From CAZWCX01 sp964632945 (GTDB lineage: Bacteria > Planctomycetota > MHYJ01 > WSZJ01 > CAZWCX01): 64,000 nt of DNA. Made by a program: the position numbers and the translations under genes. A model generated the notes under the pieces. That model was not told where the DNA came from. It searched no databases and worked only from the letters and a program-made list of their open reading frames with translations. The stretch spans positions 1 to 64,000 of the forward strand of contig CAZWCX010000012.1 in the NCBI GenBank assembly GCA_964632945.1, in the 5' to 3' direction. The stretch's first letter is position 1; the number at the start of each line of letters is the position of its first letter. Below are positions 44,936 through 53,092 of the stretch, piece after piece.

Positions 44936-46610
44936 ATTGTATGAGGTCGTCCTTGCGGTTCAAATCCTTTTCGACGCGATCGTGCATCTCGCGAAGCACG
45001 CGGTCGAGGTATCCGAGGCGTTCCGCATGACGGGAGCGATCCGGGCCGCCGTTGCTCACCGCCTCAACCTCGATCAGGATGCGGGCGAGGCAATCCAGGT
45101 AGGTGCGGATCCCTCCGGCGGTGGCGGGAAAGAAACGTTCGAGAAGCGGTTCGGCCCGCAAGCGGTCGAGGGCGGTTCGGAGTTCCTCCAGGCGGCCGTT
45201 CGAGCGCTTTGCCTCCTCGGCCCACGCGGCCAGGTCGAGTTTGCCCTTTTCGAGGCGGGCCCGGTTCTCCGCAATCGCGGGCGCTTCGGCCGTCGCCTTC
45301 CCGAAACAGTCCCGCAGCCGTTCCTGCAGGCGCTTGCGTTCCTCCTGGACGACTTCGAAGAGGGCGCGCCAGCGCGTACGGATCTTTTCGTCCAGCGTGA
45401 CTGGATCCTCGTTCAGCCGTTGCGCGCCTTCCGGAAGCGGCATCTCGTGGGCCTGATACAGAAGGTTGAATTGAATCCACCCCAGGCGCTCGAGGTCATC
45501 GACCAGACATTCCAGCTCCTCTTCGATCGCGATCTTGGCGCTCAACTTCCCGTTCGCGTACCGCGTGGCGTTTGCGCGCGCGTTTCGCAGCCGCAGCAAC
45601 CAACTGGCGTGCCATCCCTCCCATTGGTCGGCACTCAATTCCAAACGATGCGCCTGATAGGAGCGCCCGACCTGCAGGCGAAGTTCGTTCAGCTGGAGCA
45701 GGTCCTGGTAGAGATCGAAGATGGTCACCGATCCGGGCGTTCGATCCGGCTCGGCGAGTTCGCCGAACCGCCGCTCGATCTCGCGGCGCACCTCCGAAGG
45801 AACGATGCGGAAAACGGGTTCGGCCCGGAGCAGATCGGGCAGCCCCTCGGTCACGCCGTGCCGCTGGAACAGGTCCTGGGCGTAGGAGTGAAACAGCAGC
45901 TCGAGCAGGGAGACGAGAACGCTGACCTGGCGGATCGTTTCCGGGTAGCGACTGGCGAAAACGCGGGTTTCGTCATGCTCGCGGAGAGCGGTTCGCAGGC
46001 CATCGATCTGCGCGTCGACGCGCTCCGCCCACTCGACCAGCTCGGCCCTGCTGGCGCGCGCCTCGGCCACCATTCCCGCATCGTGCATCCGAGTGACTTC
46101 CTTGTGCGCCGCCTCCAGATTGCGGGTCATGGTCGGGAGGAACTCGCGGTAGAGCGCTTCTTCCTCGGCTTCCAACTCGGCCGTGCCGACATACACGGGG
46201 GTGCGCGCTACGGCTTTCTCCGCGTGCTTTTTCAACGCGCGGCGCAACTGCGCGGGCTGATCGGATTGCGAGAACTGGACGACTGCCTCGTAGGTGCCCG
46301 CCAGCACGGACTCGTGGATCGGCCCGATCTTGATCGAAAAGCGGCCGCCCACGACTTCAGTCCGACGCCAACTCCGATAGATCGGCTGGCCCGCATACCA
46401 GAGGACGCAGAGCAGTCGCGTATGGTCCGGCAGGTCGGCGGCTCCGCGGATCAGAAACAGGGTCCCGGACTTCGATGACTCCACGGAGGCGAAGGTCTGA
46501 AGGGAGATTTCGGTCGGTTCCTGGGCGGCGAGGACGGACAGGGATACCGCCAGGAGCGCGAGTGCGAGAAGTGCCGGCCGCCGCGCCGAGGCCAGGTTCG
46601 GGAACACCAT
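44934..46610 (-). CDS. Secreted helical protein, function unknown
   Basis: The protein has 558 residues. I chose the ATG at 46610 because a signal peptide follows directly (MVFPNLASARRPALLALALLAVSLSVLAA-QEP); the longer frame is Arg-rich shadow. A short beta-rich domain (about 35-125), with 'LLCVLWYAGQPIYRSWRRTEVVGGRFSIKIGPIHESVLAGTYE', suggests an immunoglobulin-like module. The remainder is long amphipathic helices rich in Glu, Arg and Leu (for example 'EVVQEERKRLQERLRDCFGKA'), likely coiled coil. I recognise no family. It lies 76 nt after the GspK-like pseudopilin gene on the same strand, so it may be a periplasmic part of the same apparatus. Confidence 0.7.
   Translation of the reverse strand: MVFPNLASARRPALLALALLAVSLSVLAAQEPTEISLQTFASVESSKSGTLFLIRGAADLPDHTRLLCVLWYAGQPIYRSWRRTEVVGGRFSIKIGPIHESVLAGTYEAVVQFSQSDQPAQLRRALKKHAEKAVARTPVYVGTAELEAEEEALYREFLPTMTRNLEAAHKEVTRMHDAGMVAEARASRAELVEWAERVDAQIDGLRTALREHDETRVFASRYPETIRQVSVLVSLLELLFHSYAQDLFQRHGVTEGLPDLLRAEPVFRIVPSEVRREIERRFGELAEPDRTPGSVTIFDLYQDLLQLNELRLQVGRSYQAHRLELSADQWEGWHASWLLRLRNARANATRYANGKLSAKIAIEEELECLVDDLERLGWIQFNLLYQAHEMPLPEGAQRLNEDPVTLDEKIRTRWRALFEVVQEERKRLQERLRDCFGKATAEAPAIAENRARLEKGKLDLAAWAEEAKRSNGRLEELRTALDRLRAEPLLERFFPATAGGIRTYLDCLARILIEVEAVSNGGPDRSRHAERLGYLDRVLREMHDRVEKDLNRKDDLIQ
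44936..44963 (-). promoter_or_regulatory. Possible promoter of the FHA-GAF-HD-GYP gene
   Basis: On the minus strand: TTGAAC (44958-44963), 16 bp, TACAAT (44936-44941), inside the last codons of the upstream gene. The spacing is slightly short. Confidence 0.45.
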
Positions 46611-46686
46611 GTCTAGTCCAGCGCTGCAGCAATCTGCGGGCGAGGCAGGAATCGGGGGAACGTCGAGTATTCGACGGTCCGGTTCC

Positions 46687-49305
46687 CTAGTCCTCCGAGA
46701 TCTCGAAGGAGAAGAACCGCACCGGTCCCTGGTACATGAGGTAAATGTCGTCCACGATCGGTGTGACATTGAGCGGCAGCATGCCCACAGGGATAATCCA
46801 CTCGATCGTGTACGTAATCGCCGACCCGGCGACGAGCACGGTCGGAACGCCGATGTCCGAAACGGAACCGCCATTTTTCTTGTTCACCTTCGGGGGTTTG
46901 GGCGGCTTGGGGGCCCCGCCGCCGCCCCCTCCGGTCAAGCCGTCGTCATCGTCGTCGTCGCCCTTGTCCTTGTCCTTGTCCTTGATGTCCAGATCGAGAT
47001 CGATGCCGTCTTCCAGGTCGGCGATGGGCAGGCCACCATACGTCTTGGGGAGCCATTCCGTCCAGGCCAATGTGCCCAGGCGACTCCCTGCGGGCAGTTC
47101 CGGGAACGTGCCCGAATAGAGGCCGACGTAGATGGGGTCGGTGTGCTCGAATCGGTCGTTGGGCGGAAAGCCGAGAATGGGGTAGGCGGCCGGATCGGCA
47201 TAGATCCGCACATCATCCAGGGTCAGGTTCTTGCACCGGAGCACACCGGCTCCGTCCGGCTGTCCGCCCAGGTAGAACGCGTCATCATAGGGCGCCTCGC
47301 CCGTGATCACCGGGATGCTGCCATCCGCATTCGCGGCGGGGACTCGCACCGTGACCGCGGACTTCGCCAGGTCGACCCGGTAACCGTCGACGAACAGGCG
47401 CAGGTCGGTCCCGTCGAACCACTCCAACGCGATGTGATGCCACTCGCCGACCTGCCCCCACTTGGGAATCTGGACCTGCGTTTCGACCTTGCGCCAGGTA
47501 TAGGGCACGGGATAGGCCGCAGGGTCGCCGGTGACGTAGAAATAGCGGGTCGCCTGCAGATAGAGATCCCCATTGACGAGGGCGCCCTTGAGAATGCACT
47601 GCAGCCCAGCCTCGGAGGTGAACGGGTTCGTACCGTAGAAGAATGGTTGCAGCAGCGTATCGTCCTGCTCGTCGAACTTCACCCACATCTCCAGCGTGCC
47701 CATGTCGGCCGGGAGCGCGGCGCTGCTGTAGGCCAGATGCTCCCAGTAGCGGTTTCCGGTGTACACCCCGTCGTGAATCAAATCGCTGCCCAGTTGGGGT
47801 GTCATCCCCGAGTCCTTCTCGGTGCTGCGAAGCAGATTCGTCCCGTCTCCGGCGTACGCGTTGTATCCCTGATTGAAGTCCTGGCGGAACATGAGCGTGG
47901 CCGGGGACTGGACCTTCATGGACTGGGTGAAAAGCTGCACATGCCCCGAGTACGGGCATGCCTGGTCCACGGCAAGGTCGCTGAGGGAGTTTGCCAGCAG
48001 GGTCGTATTGTCGGGATAGTCGGACTTGCGGCTTTCGGCAAAATCCTTCTGGGTGGTATGGATGAATTGCTCATAGAGGCGCACCACGGTGCGCACCTGG
48101 GCCTCGGCAATCGAGGCGCCCCGGGCGTCGAGGATTCGCCCCAGCGAGGTGATTTCATAGTAGCCCATGGAGCGGAACGTGAACTCGGTCGTCGGGCTGA
48201 GGAAGTTCGTCTTGTCGACGACATGGTGTACGTGCGCTTCGGGATTGAGATGGTTGACCGTATAGTTGGGATTCGAATGCACCTTGAGGACGGCAGCCTG
48301 CTCCGGCGTCAGCAGATTGTAGGGGGGCTGGGTCAGTCGCTCCACCCAGTCGTAGTACTGGTGCCAGTTCAGGAACGGGCCCTGGTCGAGGTCCAGCGGA
48401 TTCCCGGTGCGGTACTGTCGGAAGGTGATGATCTCGTCCGCAATCCGGCCCGCAAGGGCAAAGTCGATGTTGGCGACCGAAGACTGGATGCCGGCGAGTA
48501 CGGCATGCAGGACCGCCCGCGGGGCCGTGTTGAGGTTGACCGGGGCCCGGGGGGTGGTCTGCACGGTCGGCATGTTCTCCGGTCCCACCGCGCCCGTGGC
48601 CGTCACGGTCGTCGGATCGACCCAGGCCTCGACACTGACGTAGTCGCGCAGCCTCTCGAAGTCGGTGGTGGTGAACCCGGGGACGGCGAAGAGCCCGCGC
48701 TTGCTGCTGAAGCCGCCCATGGAGTCTCGCACGGCCAGGATCTGGGCGCCGCGCCCCCGGATCGGGTCGAGCGGGTTCGGTCGGCCGTATTTGATCCACT
48801 CGGCCTCGATCCCGCGGCCGAGATCGTCCAGGGTCGCGGCCAGGGTCGGCTGATTCCCGTTGAGGTAGATCTGGCTGGCGGCGTCGAGAACCTTGATGAC
48901 GAAGAAGTCACCATCCTGTCGGTGGGTTCCGCCCACCGATCCACTGCTCTTGAAGCCGGCGGACATCTGCCCGGTGTGGAACGAGGGGGTGGCATCCGCG
49001 AACAGGAGCCCGGCGCCGACCTCGGTGCCGGCTGCGTTCTTGTAGACCCAGGGATCCTGGGGGTCGTCCCAGGGCTTGTCCAGGGTGGCCAGGCGCATCC
49101 GCGCGATCGCGGCTTCCATTCCACCGAGCGCGATCATTCGCGCCTTGACCGTGTCGACGAAGCTGCTTGCGGACTGGGCCTCGGTATGGGCGATGGTGAC
49201 GTAGGCGACGGCCAGGAGGGAGAGGAGGGCGAGCATGCCCAGGGTGACCATGAGCACGAAACCGTGATCCGGGCGATGCACGAGGGTGCGGCGGAGTGGA
49301 TGCAC
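46687..49305 (-). CDS. GspK-like pseudopilin with LamG-type domain
   Basis: The protein has 872 residues. The GTG at 49305 has GGGGGAG upstream; an ATG at 49356 overlaps the promoter -10 and is rejected. The type IV pilin/GspK N-terminus is clear: a short basic leader, then 'HG-FVLMVTLGMLALLSLLAVAYVTIAHTEAQSA', with prepilin peptidase cleavage after Gly and a Thr rather than Glu near position 5. 'RAPVNLNTAPRAVLHAVLAGI' is the helix-hairpin seen in GspK proteins. A LamG/concanavalin-like region covers about 480-720. The tail holds 'DLDLDIKDKDKDKGDDDDDDG', Gly and Pro-Lys repeats, and another beta segment. GspK caps the pseudopilus of type II secretion. The fusion with LamG is unusual and suggests carbohydrate or surface binding. 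Confidence 0.78.
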   Translation of the reverse strand: MHPLRRTLVHRPDHGFVLMVTLGMLALLSLLAVAYVTIAHTEAQSASSFVDTVKARMIALGGMEAAIARMRLATLDKPWDDPQDPWVYKNAAGTEVGAGLLFADATPSFHTGQMSAGFKSSGSVGGTHRQDGDFFVIKVLDAASQIYLNGNQPTLAATLDDLGRGIEAEWIKYGRPNPLDPIRGRGAQILAVRDSMGGFSSKRGLFAVPGFTTTDFERLRDYVSVEAWVDPTTVTATGAVGPENMPTVQTTPRAPVNLNTAPRAVLHAVLAGIQSSVANIDFALAGRIADEIITFRQYRTGNPLDLDQGPFLNWHQYYDWVERLTQPPYNLLTPEQAAVLKVHSNPNYTVNHLNPEAHVHHVVDKTNFLSPTTEFTFRSMGYYEITSLGRILDARGASIAEAQVRTVVRLYEQFIHTTQKDFAESRKSDYPDNTTLLANSLSDLAVDQACPYSGHVQLFTQSMKVQSPATLMFRQDFNQGYNAYAGDGTNLLRSTEKDSGMTPQLGSDLIHDGVYTGNRYWEHLAYSSAALPADMGTLEMWVKFDEQDDTLLQPFFYGTNPFTSEAGLQCILKGALVNGDLYLQATRYFYVTGDPAAYPVPYTWRKVETQVQIPKWGQVGEWHHIALEWFDGTDLRLFVDGYRVDLAKSAVTVRVPAANADGSIPVITGEAPYDDAFYLGGQPDGAGVLRCKNLTLDDVRIYADPAAYPILGFPPNDRFEHTDPIYVGLYSGTFPELPAGSRLGTLAWTEWLPKTYGGLPIADLEDGIDLDLDIKDKDKDKGDDDDDDGLTGGGGGGAPKPPKPPKVNKKNGGSVSDIGVPTVLVAGSAITYTIEWIIPVGMLPLNVTPIVDDIYLMYQGPVRFFSFEISED

Positions 49306-49344
49306 GGACAGAGTCTCCCCCAGGATCTTGACCCACGCGTATCC

Positions 49345-49373
49345 ATTATAGCACATTCAACCGGAATTGGCAA
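49345..49373 (-). promoter_or_regulatory. Promoter of the pseudopilin gene
   Basis: On the minus strand: TTGCCA (49368-49373), 17 bp, TATAAT (49345-49350), ending 40 nt before the GTG at 49305. It is divergent from the promoter at 49493. Confidence 0.75.
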
Positions 49374-49421
49374 GCTTCAGATGGAATGATTATTCCCGAC
49401 GAACTCCCCCGGTGGCTCTTG

Positions 49422-49442
49422 AATCACAACTCATTTGTGATT
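49422..49442. promoter_or_regulatory. 8-bp palindromic operator-like site between divergent promoters
   Basis: AATCACAA (49422-49429), 5-nt spacer, TTGTGATT (49435-49442). It is A/T-rich against a G+C-rich background and lies almost midway between the two divergent -35 boxes (about 49 bp from one, 50 bp from the other). This spacing suits a dimeric regulator acting on both genes. The regulator is unknown. Confidence 0.6.
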
Positions 49443-49492
49443 ATATGGTTGAGCTCATGTGAGGGAGGGTGCCCCGGCGTTCCGGGACAAAC

Positions 49493-49521
49493 TTGCCCGC
49501 GGACCCGCGCGATCGTATAAT
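49493..49521 (+). promoter_or_regulatory. Promoter of the SAM hydrolase-larC operon
   Basis: TTGCCC (49493-49498), 17 bp, consensus TATAAT (49516-49521), giving a leader of about 45 nt before the GTG at 49572. Confidence 0.75.
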
Positions 49522-49571
49522 CATCGACCCGCCCACACGGCGGATCTTTTTCTATCGCAAGAGGATGCGTC

Positions 49572-50387
49572 GTGCCGTTGCGTCCGCTCGTGGCCCTGCT
49601 GACCGACTTCGGGCACCAGGATCCCTACGTGGGGATCCTGAAGGGGGTCCTTCTGCAGTTCTGCCCGGACGCGACCCTGGTCGACGTGTGCCACCAGGTC
49701 CCGGCGCAAGACGTGGCCGCCGGTCAGCTCGTCCTGCGGGCGGCCATCCCCTTCTTCCCGCCCGGGACGATTTTTCTGACCGTCGTGGATCCCGGGGTGG
49801 GCTCCCCACGCCGAATCCTTTGCCTGCGCACCGACCGGCATCTGTTCGTCGGCCCCGACAACGGGCTGCTCGGATTCCTGACGGGGAGCGCGGAATTTCG
49901 GGAGGCGCGCGCCGTCGACATTGCGAAGTGGGGTGTTGCCCCCATCAGCGCGACGTTCCACGGCCGCGACATCATGGCCCCGGTGGCGGGCCGGCTCGCC
50001 GCGGGTGGGGATCCTGCCGGGATCGGCCCGGTGGTGGAGGATGTGGTCCGCATCGAGCTGCCCCGACCCATCTCCACCGGTTCCGGCGGGCTGCGCGGGG
50101 AGATCCTGCACATCGACGGCTTCGGCAACCTCGTGACCAATCTCAGCCGTGACGACGTGGAGCGGGTCGAGAGGGGCAGAGGTGCGCGTGGCCTGTCCGT
50201 TCAGGTCGGACCCCGGCGGATCCGCGGAATCCGGAGGACCTACGCCGACGTGCCCGCGGGCGAAGTGCTCGCGCTCGTCGGCAGCATGGGCCATCTGGAA
50301 ATCTCGGTGAACGGCGGCGACGCCCGGCTTGCCCTGGGGGCGGCGCGACGGGACCCCGTGACGATCGAGTGGGAGGAGGGGGCGTGA
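49572..50387 (+). CDS. S-adenosyl-L-methionine hydrolase (adenosine-forming), DUF62 family
   Basis: The protein has 271 residues. The GTG start has AGAGGA upstream. Family motifs: 'ALLTDFGHQDPYVGILKGVLL' (SAM-binding Asp), 'FLTVVDPGVGSPRR', 'LFVGPDNGLLGFL', 'TFHGRDIMAPVAGRL', and the C-terminal beta domain 'ILHIDGFGNLVTNLS'. The conserved Asp-Arg-His set ('FHGRD') activates water, so SAM is split to adenosine and methionine; related fluorinases use halide. It is a cytoplasmic trimer in characterised members. GTGA overlap couples it to larC, an unusual partner. Confidence 0.92.
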   Translation: MPLRPLVALLTDFGHQDPYVGILKGVLLQFCPDATLVDVCHQVPAQDVAAGQLVLRAAIPFFPPGTIFLTVVDPGVGSPRRILCLRTDRHLFVGPDNGLLGFLTGSAEFREARAVDIAKWGVAPISATFHGRDIMAPVAGRLAAGGDPAGIGPVVEDVVRIELPRPISTGSGGLRGEILHIDGFGNLVTNLSRDDVERVERGRGARGLSVQVGPRRIRGIRRTYADVPAGEVLALVGSMGHLEISVNGGDARLALGAARRDPVTIEWEEGA

Positions 50388-51754
50388 ACAACGGATCGGC
50401 GAGCGGGCCGCGGGTGGCCTGGTTCGACTGCGCCACGGGGGCGAGCGGAGACATGATCCTGGGGGCCCTCGTGGATGCCGGCGCGGACGTGAAGCGACTC
50501 CGGGCGGCGCTGCGCTCCCTCCCGGTCACCGGGTGGCGTCTGTCGGCGCGATCGGTGCAAAAGCACGGGCTCGCGGCGACGAAGGTCGACGTGGTCCTCA
50601 CCGGATCCCGCCGCAAGGGGGCGCCCACGGCCGCCGGCGCGGCGCACGTCGTCGATCCGGGGCACGCGATTTCGGAGGCCCACGCCCAGGGTCACGCGCA
50701 TCCGCACACGCATGGCGCCAAACCCGCGCCGGCCGGGGCGCGAAAATCCGCCGCCGCGGGCGCCGTCCCCCATGTGGCCTTGGCGGATATCCTGCACACC
50801 CTCCGGCACAGCCGGCTCCCCGAAGGGATTTCCCGCCGCGCCGTTCGTGTGTTCGAGGCCCTGGGCCGCGAGGAGGCGGGCATTCATGGGATCCCTCTCG
50901 CGCGGGTGCACTTTCACGAGGTCGGTGCCGTCGACGCCCTGGTCGATATCGTCGGCGCGCTGCTCGCGCTCGATCTCCTCGGCGTGAGCGCGGTGCATGT
51001 GTCGGCGTTGCCCATGTCGCGGGGCACGGTCCGCTGCGCCCACGGGATCCTGCCCGTCCCCGCCCCCGCGACACTCGGGCTCCTGCGCGGAGCGCCCTGG
51101 GTTCCCACCCCCCTCGAGGGCGAACTCGTCACGCCGACCGCCGCCGCGATCTTCGCGTGCGAGGCCGCGAGCTTCGGGTCTTTCCCCGCCATGGTCCTCG
51201 AACGGGTCGGCTATGGCGCCGGGACCCGCGACCTGCCGGATCGCGCCAACGTCCTCCGCGTCCTCCTGGGATCGGCTTCCTCCCCGACCGCGGTCACGCG
51301 GCCACCCTCCGAGCGCGTCTGGGTGGTCGAGGCGAGTCTGGACGACGCCCCCGGGGAGGCGGTCGGATACGCCTTCGAACGACTGTTTGCGGCCGGCGCG
51401 CTCGACGTGCACGCGGTCCCGGTGCACATGAAAAAGAATCGCCCCGGTGTGGTCCTCTCCGCCATCGTCCCGGAGTCCGCCCTCCTCCGCGTCGAGGGCG
51501 TTTTCCTCCGCGAGACTACAACCTTCGGCGTGCGGCGTCACGCGGTCGAGCGCTCCGTCCTCCCCCGCGAGCGGAAGACGGTGCGCACCCGGTTCGGTCC
51601 GGTGCGGGTGAAGGTCGGCCTCCTCGGCGGCGAGGTCGTGACGGTCCATCCCGAGTACGAAGACTGTCGCGCGCTGGCCGAAAAGAAGGGCGTCCCCTTG
51701 CGCACCGTCATCGCCGCCGCCCACGAGGCCTGGAGCCGCCTGCACAAGGTCTAG
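50384..51754 (+). CDS. larC: Nickel-pincer cofactor nickel insertion protein LarC
   Basis: The protein has 456 residues. The GTG at 50384 overlaps the upstream stop (GTGA) and has GGAGG before it; a GTG five codons earlier is less likely. The N-terminus 'VAWFDCATGASGDMILGALVDAG' and 'VHFHEVGAVDALVDIVG' are hallmarks of LarC/DUF111. 'TPTAAAIF', 'GYGAGTRDL-DRANVLR' and the C-terminal 'ASLDDAPGEAVGYAFERLFAAGALDVH---MKKNRPGVVLS' complete the family. LarC uses CTP to insert Ni into the pincer nucleotide of lactate racemase-type enzymes. A His-rich linker 'HAQGHAHPHTHGAK' (about residues 104-117) may hold nickel. LarB, LarE and LarA are not in the window. Confidence 0.92.
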   Translation: MNNGSASGPRVAWFDCATGASGDMILGALVDAGADVKRLRAALRSLPVTGWRLSARSVQKHGLAATKVDVVLTGSRRKGAPTAAGAAHVVDPGHAISEAHAQGHAHPHTHGAKPAPAGARKSAAAGAVPHVALADILHTLRHSRLPEGISRRAVRVFEALGREEAGIHGIPLARVHFHEVGAVDALVDIVGALLALDLLGVSAVHVSALPMSRGTVRCAHGILPVPAPATLGLLRGAPWVPTPLEGELVTPTAAAIFACEAASFGSFPAMVLERVGYGAGTRDLPDRANVLRVLLGSASSPTAVTRPPSERVWVVEASLDDAPGEAVGYAFERLFAAGALDVHAVPVHMKKNRPGVVLSAIVPESALLRVEGVFLRETTTFGVRRHAVERSVLPRERKTVRTRFGPVRVKVGLLGGEVVTVHPEYEDCRALAEKKGVPLRTVIAAAHEAWSRLHKV

Positions 51755-51768
51755 ACCCCAGTTTTTCA

Positions 51769-51797
51769 TTGACAGCGGTCTGCTTCGATGATAATTG
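51769..51797 (+). promoter_or_regulatory. Promoter of the GntR-GMC operon
   Basis: A consensus TTGACA (51769-51774) lies 15 nt after larC. Downstream, GATAAT (51790-51795) is at 15 bp and TAATTG (51792-51797) at 17 bp, so the exact -10 is ambiguous. An upstream TTG at 51795 falls within it, supporting the later TTG start at 51837. Confidence 0.6.
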
Positions 51798-51836
51798 GAT
51801 GAACCACCTGATGACTGTTCGATCGGGAGAAGATCC

Positions 51837-52580
51837 TTGAAGTTGCAACCCGTCGTCCGCAAAGGGGTCGCTCAGGAGATCGTCGAGCAACTGCGCGAGC
51901 AGATCCTGTCCGGGGGGATCGCCCCCGGGGCTTCCTTGCCCGCGGAACGGCGACTGGCCGAAGCGTTCGGCGTGAACCGGTTGACGGTGCGCCAGGCGAT
52001 CGCGCGCCTGGAGGCCCTGGGGTTGGTGCAGGCGCACCACGGCAGCGGGACCCGGGTGCTCGACTTTCGCCGCTCGGCGGATGTCGGACTGCTGACCGAC
52101 CTGATGACGGTCCGTCGGGGCGATCGCGCCCTGTCGACCCGGGTCTTGCGCGATCTCCTGGAGGTGCGCAGGGTCATCGCCATCGAGGTGGTGGCGCTGG
52201 TGGCCGCGCGGGCCGGGGAGCAGGATCTGCGGGACCTGCGCGCCCTGGCGCAGGAGCAGGCGGCGCGCACCGGGGATCGGCCGGCCTTCGTGCGCGGCGA
52301 CCTCGAGTTCACGCGTCGGATGGTGCAGGCCTGCGGCAACCTCGCGATGGAACTCCTGTTCAACACCGTGGCGCGCTTCGTCGGCGTCCACGAGGACGTG
52401 GCGGCGGCGATGTATGCCGAACCGGAACAAGTCGCGCTCCAGTATCCGGGTGTGATTCAGCTCGTGGAGGCCCGGCAGGGGGATTTGGCTCGGACCCTCG
52501 TGCGCTCGACGCTGGAGTCGTTGGACGCACAGACCCTGGCCCGATTCGATGCCCTGCGGAAAGGAGAATCCGGCTCATGA
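51837..52580 (+). CDS. GntR-family (FadR/FCD) transcriptional regulator
   Basis: The protein has 247 residues with a TTG start at 51837; GGGAGAAGA lies 3 nt upstream and the frame then reads straight into the DNA-binding domain. The winged helix-turn-helix (about 10-75) has 'IVEQLREQILSGGIAPGASLPAERRLAEAFGVNRLTVRQAIARLEALGLVQAHHGSGT', textbook GntR. The helical C-terminal domain (about 90-235) resembles FCD/FadR, with 'DLEFTRRMVQACGNLAMELLFNTV'. It is the first gene of the operon with two membrane proteins and a GMC oxidoreductase (ATGA overlap with the next gene), so it probably regulates that operon in response to a small acid or lipid. Confidence 0.9.
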   Translation: MKLQPVVRKGVAQEIVEQLREQILSGGIAPGASLPAERRLAEAFGVNRLTVRQAIARLEALGLVQAHHGSGTRVLDFRRSADVGLLTDLMTVRRGDRALSTRVLRDLLEVRRVIAIEVVALVAARAGEQDLRDLRALAQEQAARTGDRPAFVRGDLEFTRRMVQACGNLAMELLFNTVARFVGVHEDVAAAMYAEPEQVALQYPGVIQLVEARQGDLARTLVRSTLESLDAQTLARFDALRKGESGS

Positions 52581-53092
52581 CCCTGGCGGATCGGTGGCGA
52601 GCGGCCCCACGCGACGTGCGCTGGTTCCAAGCCGTCTTCACGTTTCTCACGCTCAACTTCCTCCTGCCTTCCGTTGGCTACCTGGCGGCCCCGGAGCTCG
52701 CCATGGAGTCGTTTCGGGAGATCGGCGCGTGGCTGGGTGCGCCCGCGTATCCGGTCGCAGAGGAGAGCATCGTCTGGCGGACCCTGGCGGCCACGAATGT
52801 GGCGACCCTGGGCGTGATGTGTCTCCTCCTGCAATGGGACGTCGTCCGGTACCATCCCGTGCTCCTGCCCCTGGTCTTCCTCAAGGGCAGCACCGCGCTT
52901 GTCTTTCTCGGGCAGTACGCGCTCGTCCTTTCCTACCCCGGCTTCCTGGCGGTGTTTTTCTGGGACGCACTGGCGGTGGCGCTGATACTTGGGCTGGTGC
53001 CGCGGGCACGCCGGTCCCTCCTGGCGTCGTCGGTTGCCGGCCGTGCGGGGGCGAACGCCATGGCCGCGGCTCCGGCGGAGGGTCGGGTGTGA
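52577..53092 (+). CDS. Integral membrane protein, four helices, unknown family
   Basis: The protein has 171 residues; its ATG overlaps the regulator's stop. Four hydrophobic helices are predicted (about 20-38, 65-85, 95-118, 123-140), with 'LLPSVGYLAAPELAMESFREIG' between the first two. There is no heme motif (CxxCH), His pair or other cofactor site that I can see. It is coupled by a GTGA overlap to the next small membrane protein and so to the GMC oxidoreductase. A membrane anchor or quinone-side partner for the oxidoreductase is an inference from context only. Confidence 0.7.
   Translation: MTLADRWRAAPRDVRWFQAVFTFLTLNFLLPSVGYLAAPELAMESFREIGAWLGAPAYPVAEESIVWRTLAATNVATLGVMCLLLQWDVVRYHPVLLPLVFLKGSTALVFLGQYALVLSYPGFLAVFFWDALAVALILGLVPRARRSLLASSVAGRAGANAMAAAPAEGRV

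Noticed and set aside
51745..51767. A GGTCTAGACC palindrome followed by T5 at the end of larC
   Set aside because: The palindrome has no loop, so it cannot form a stable terminator stem; it also includes the larC stop codon.
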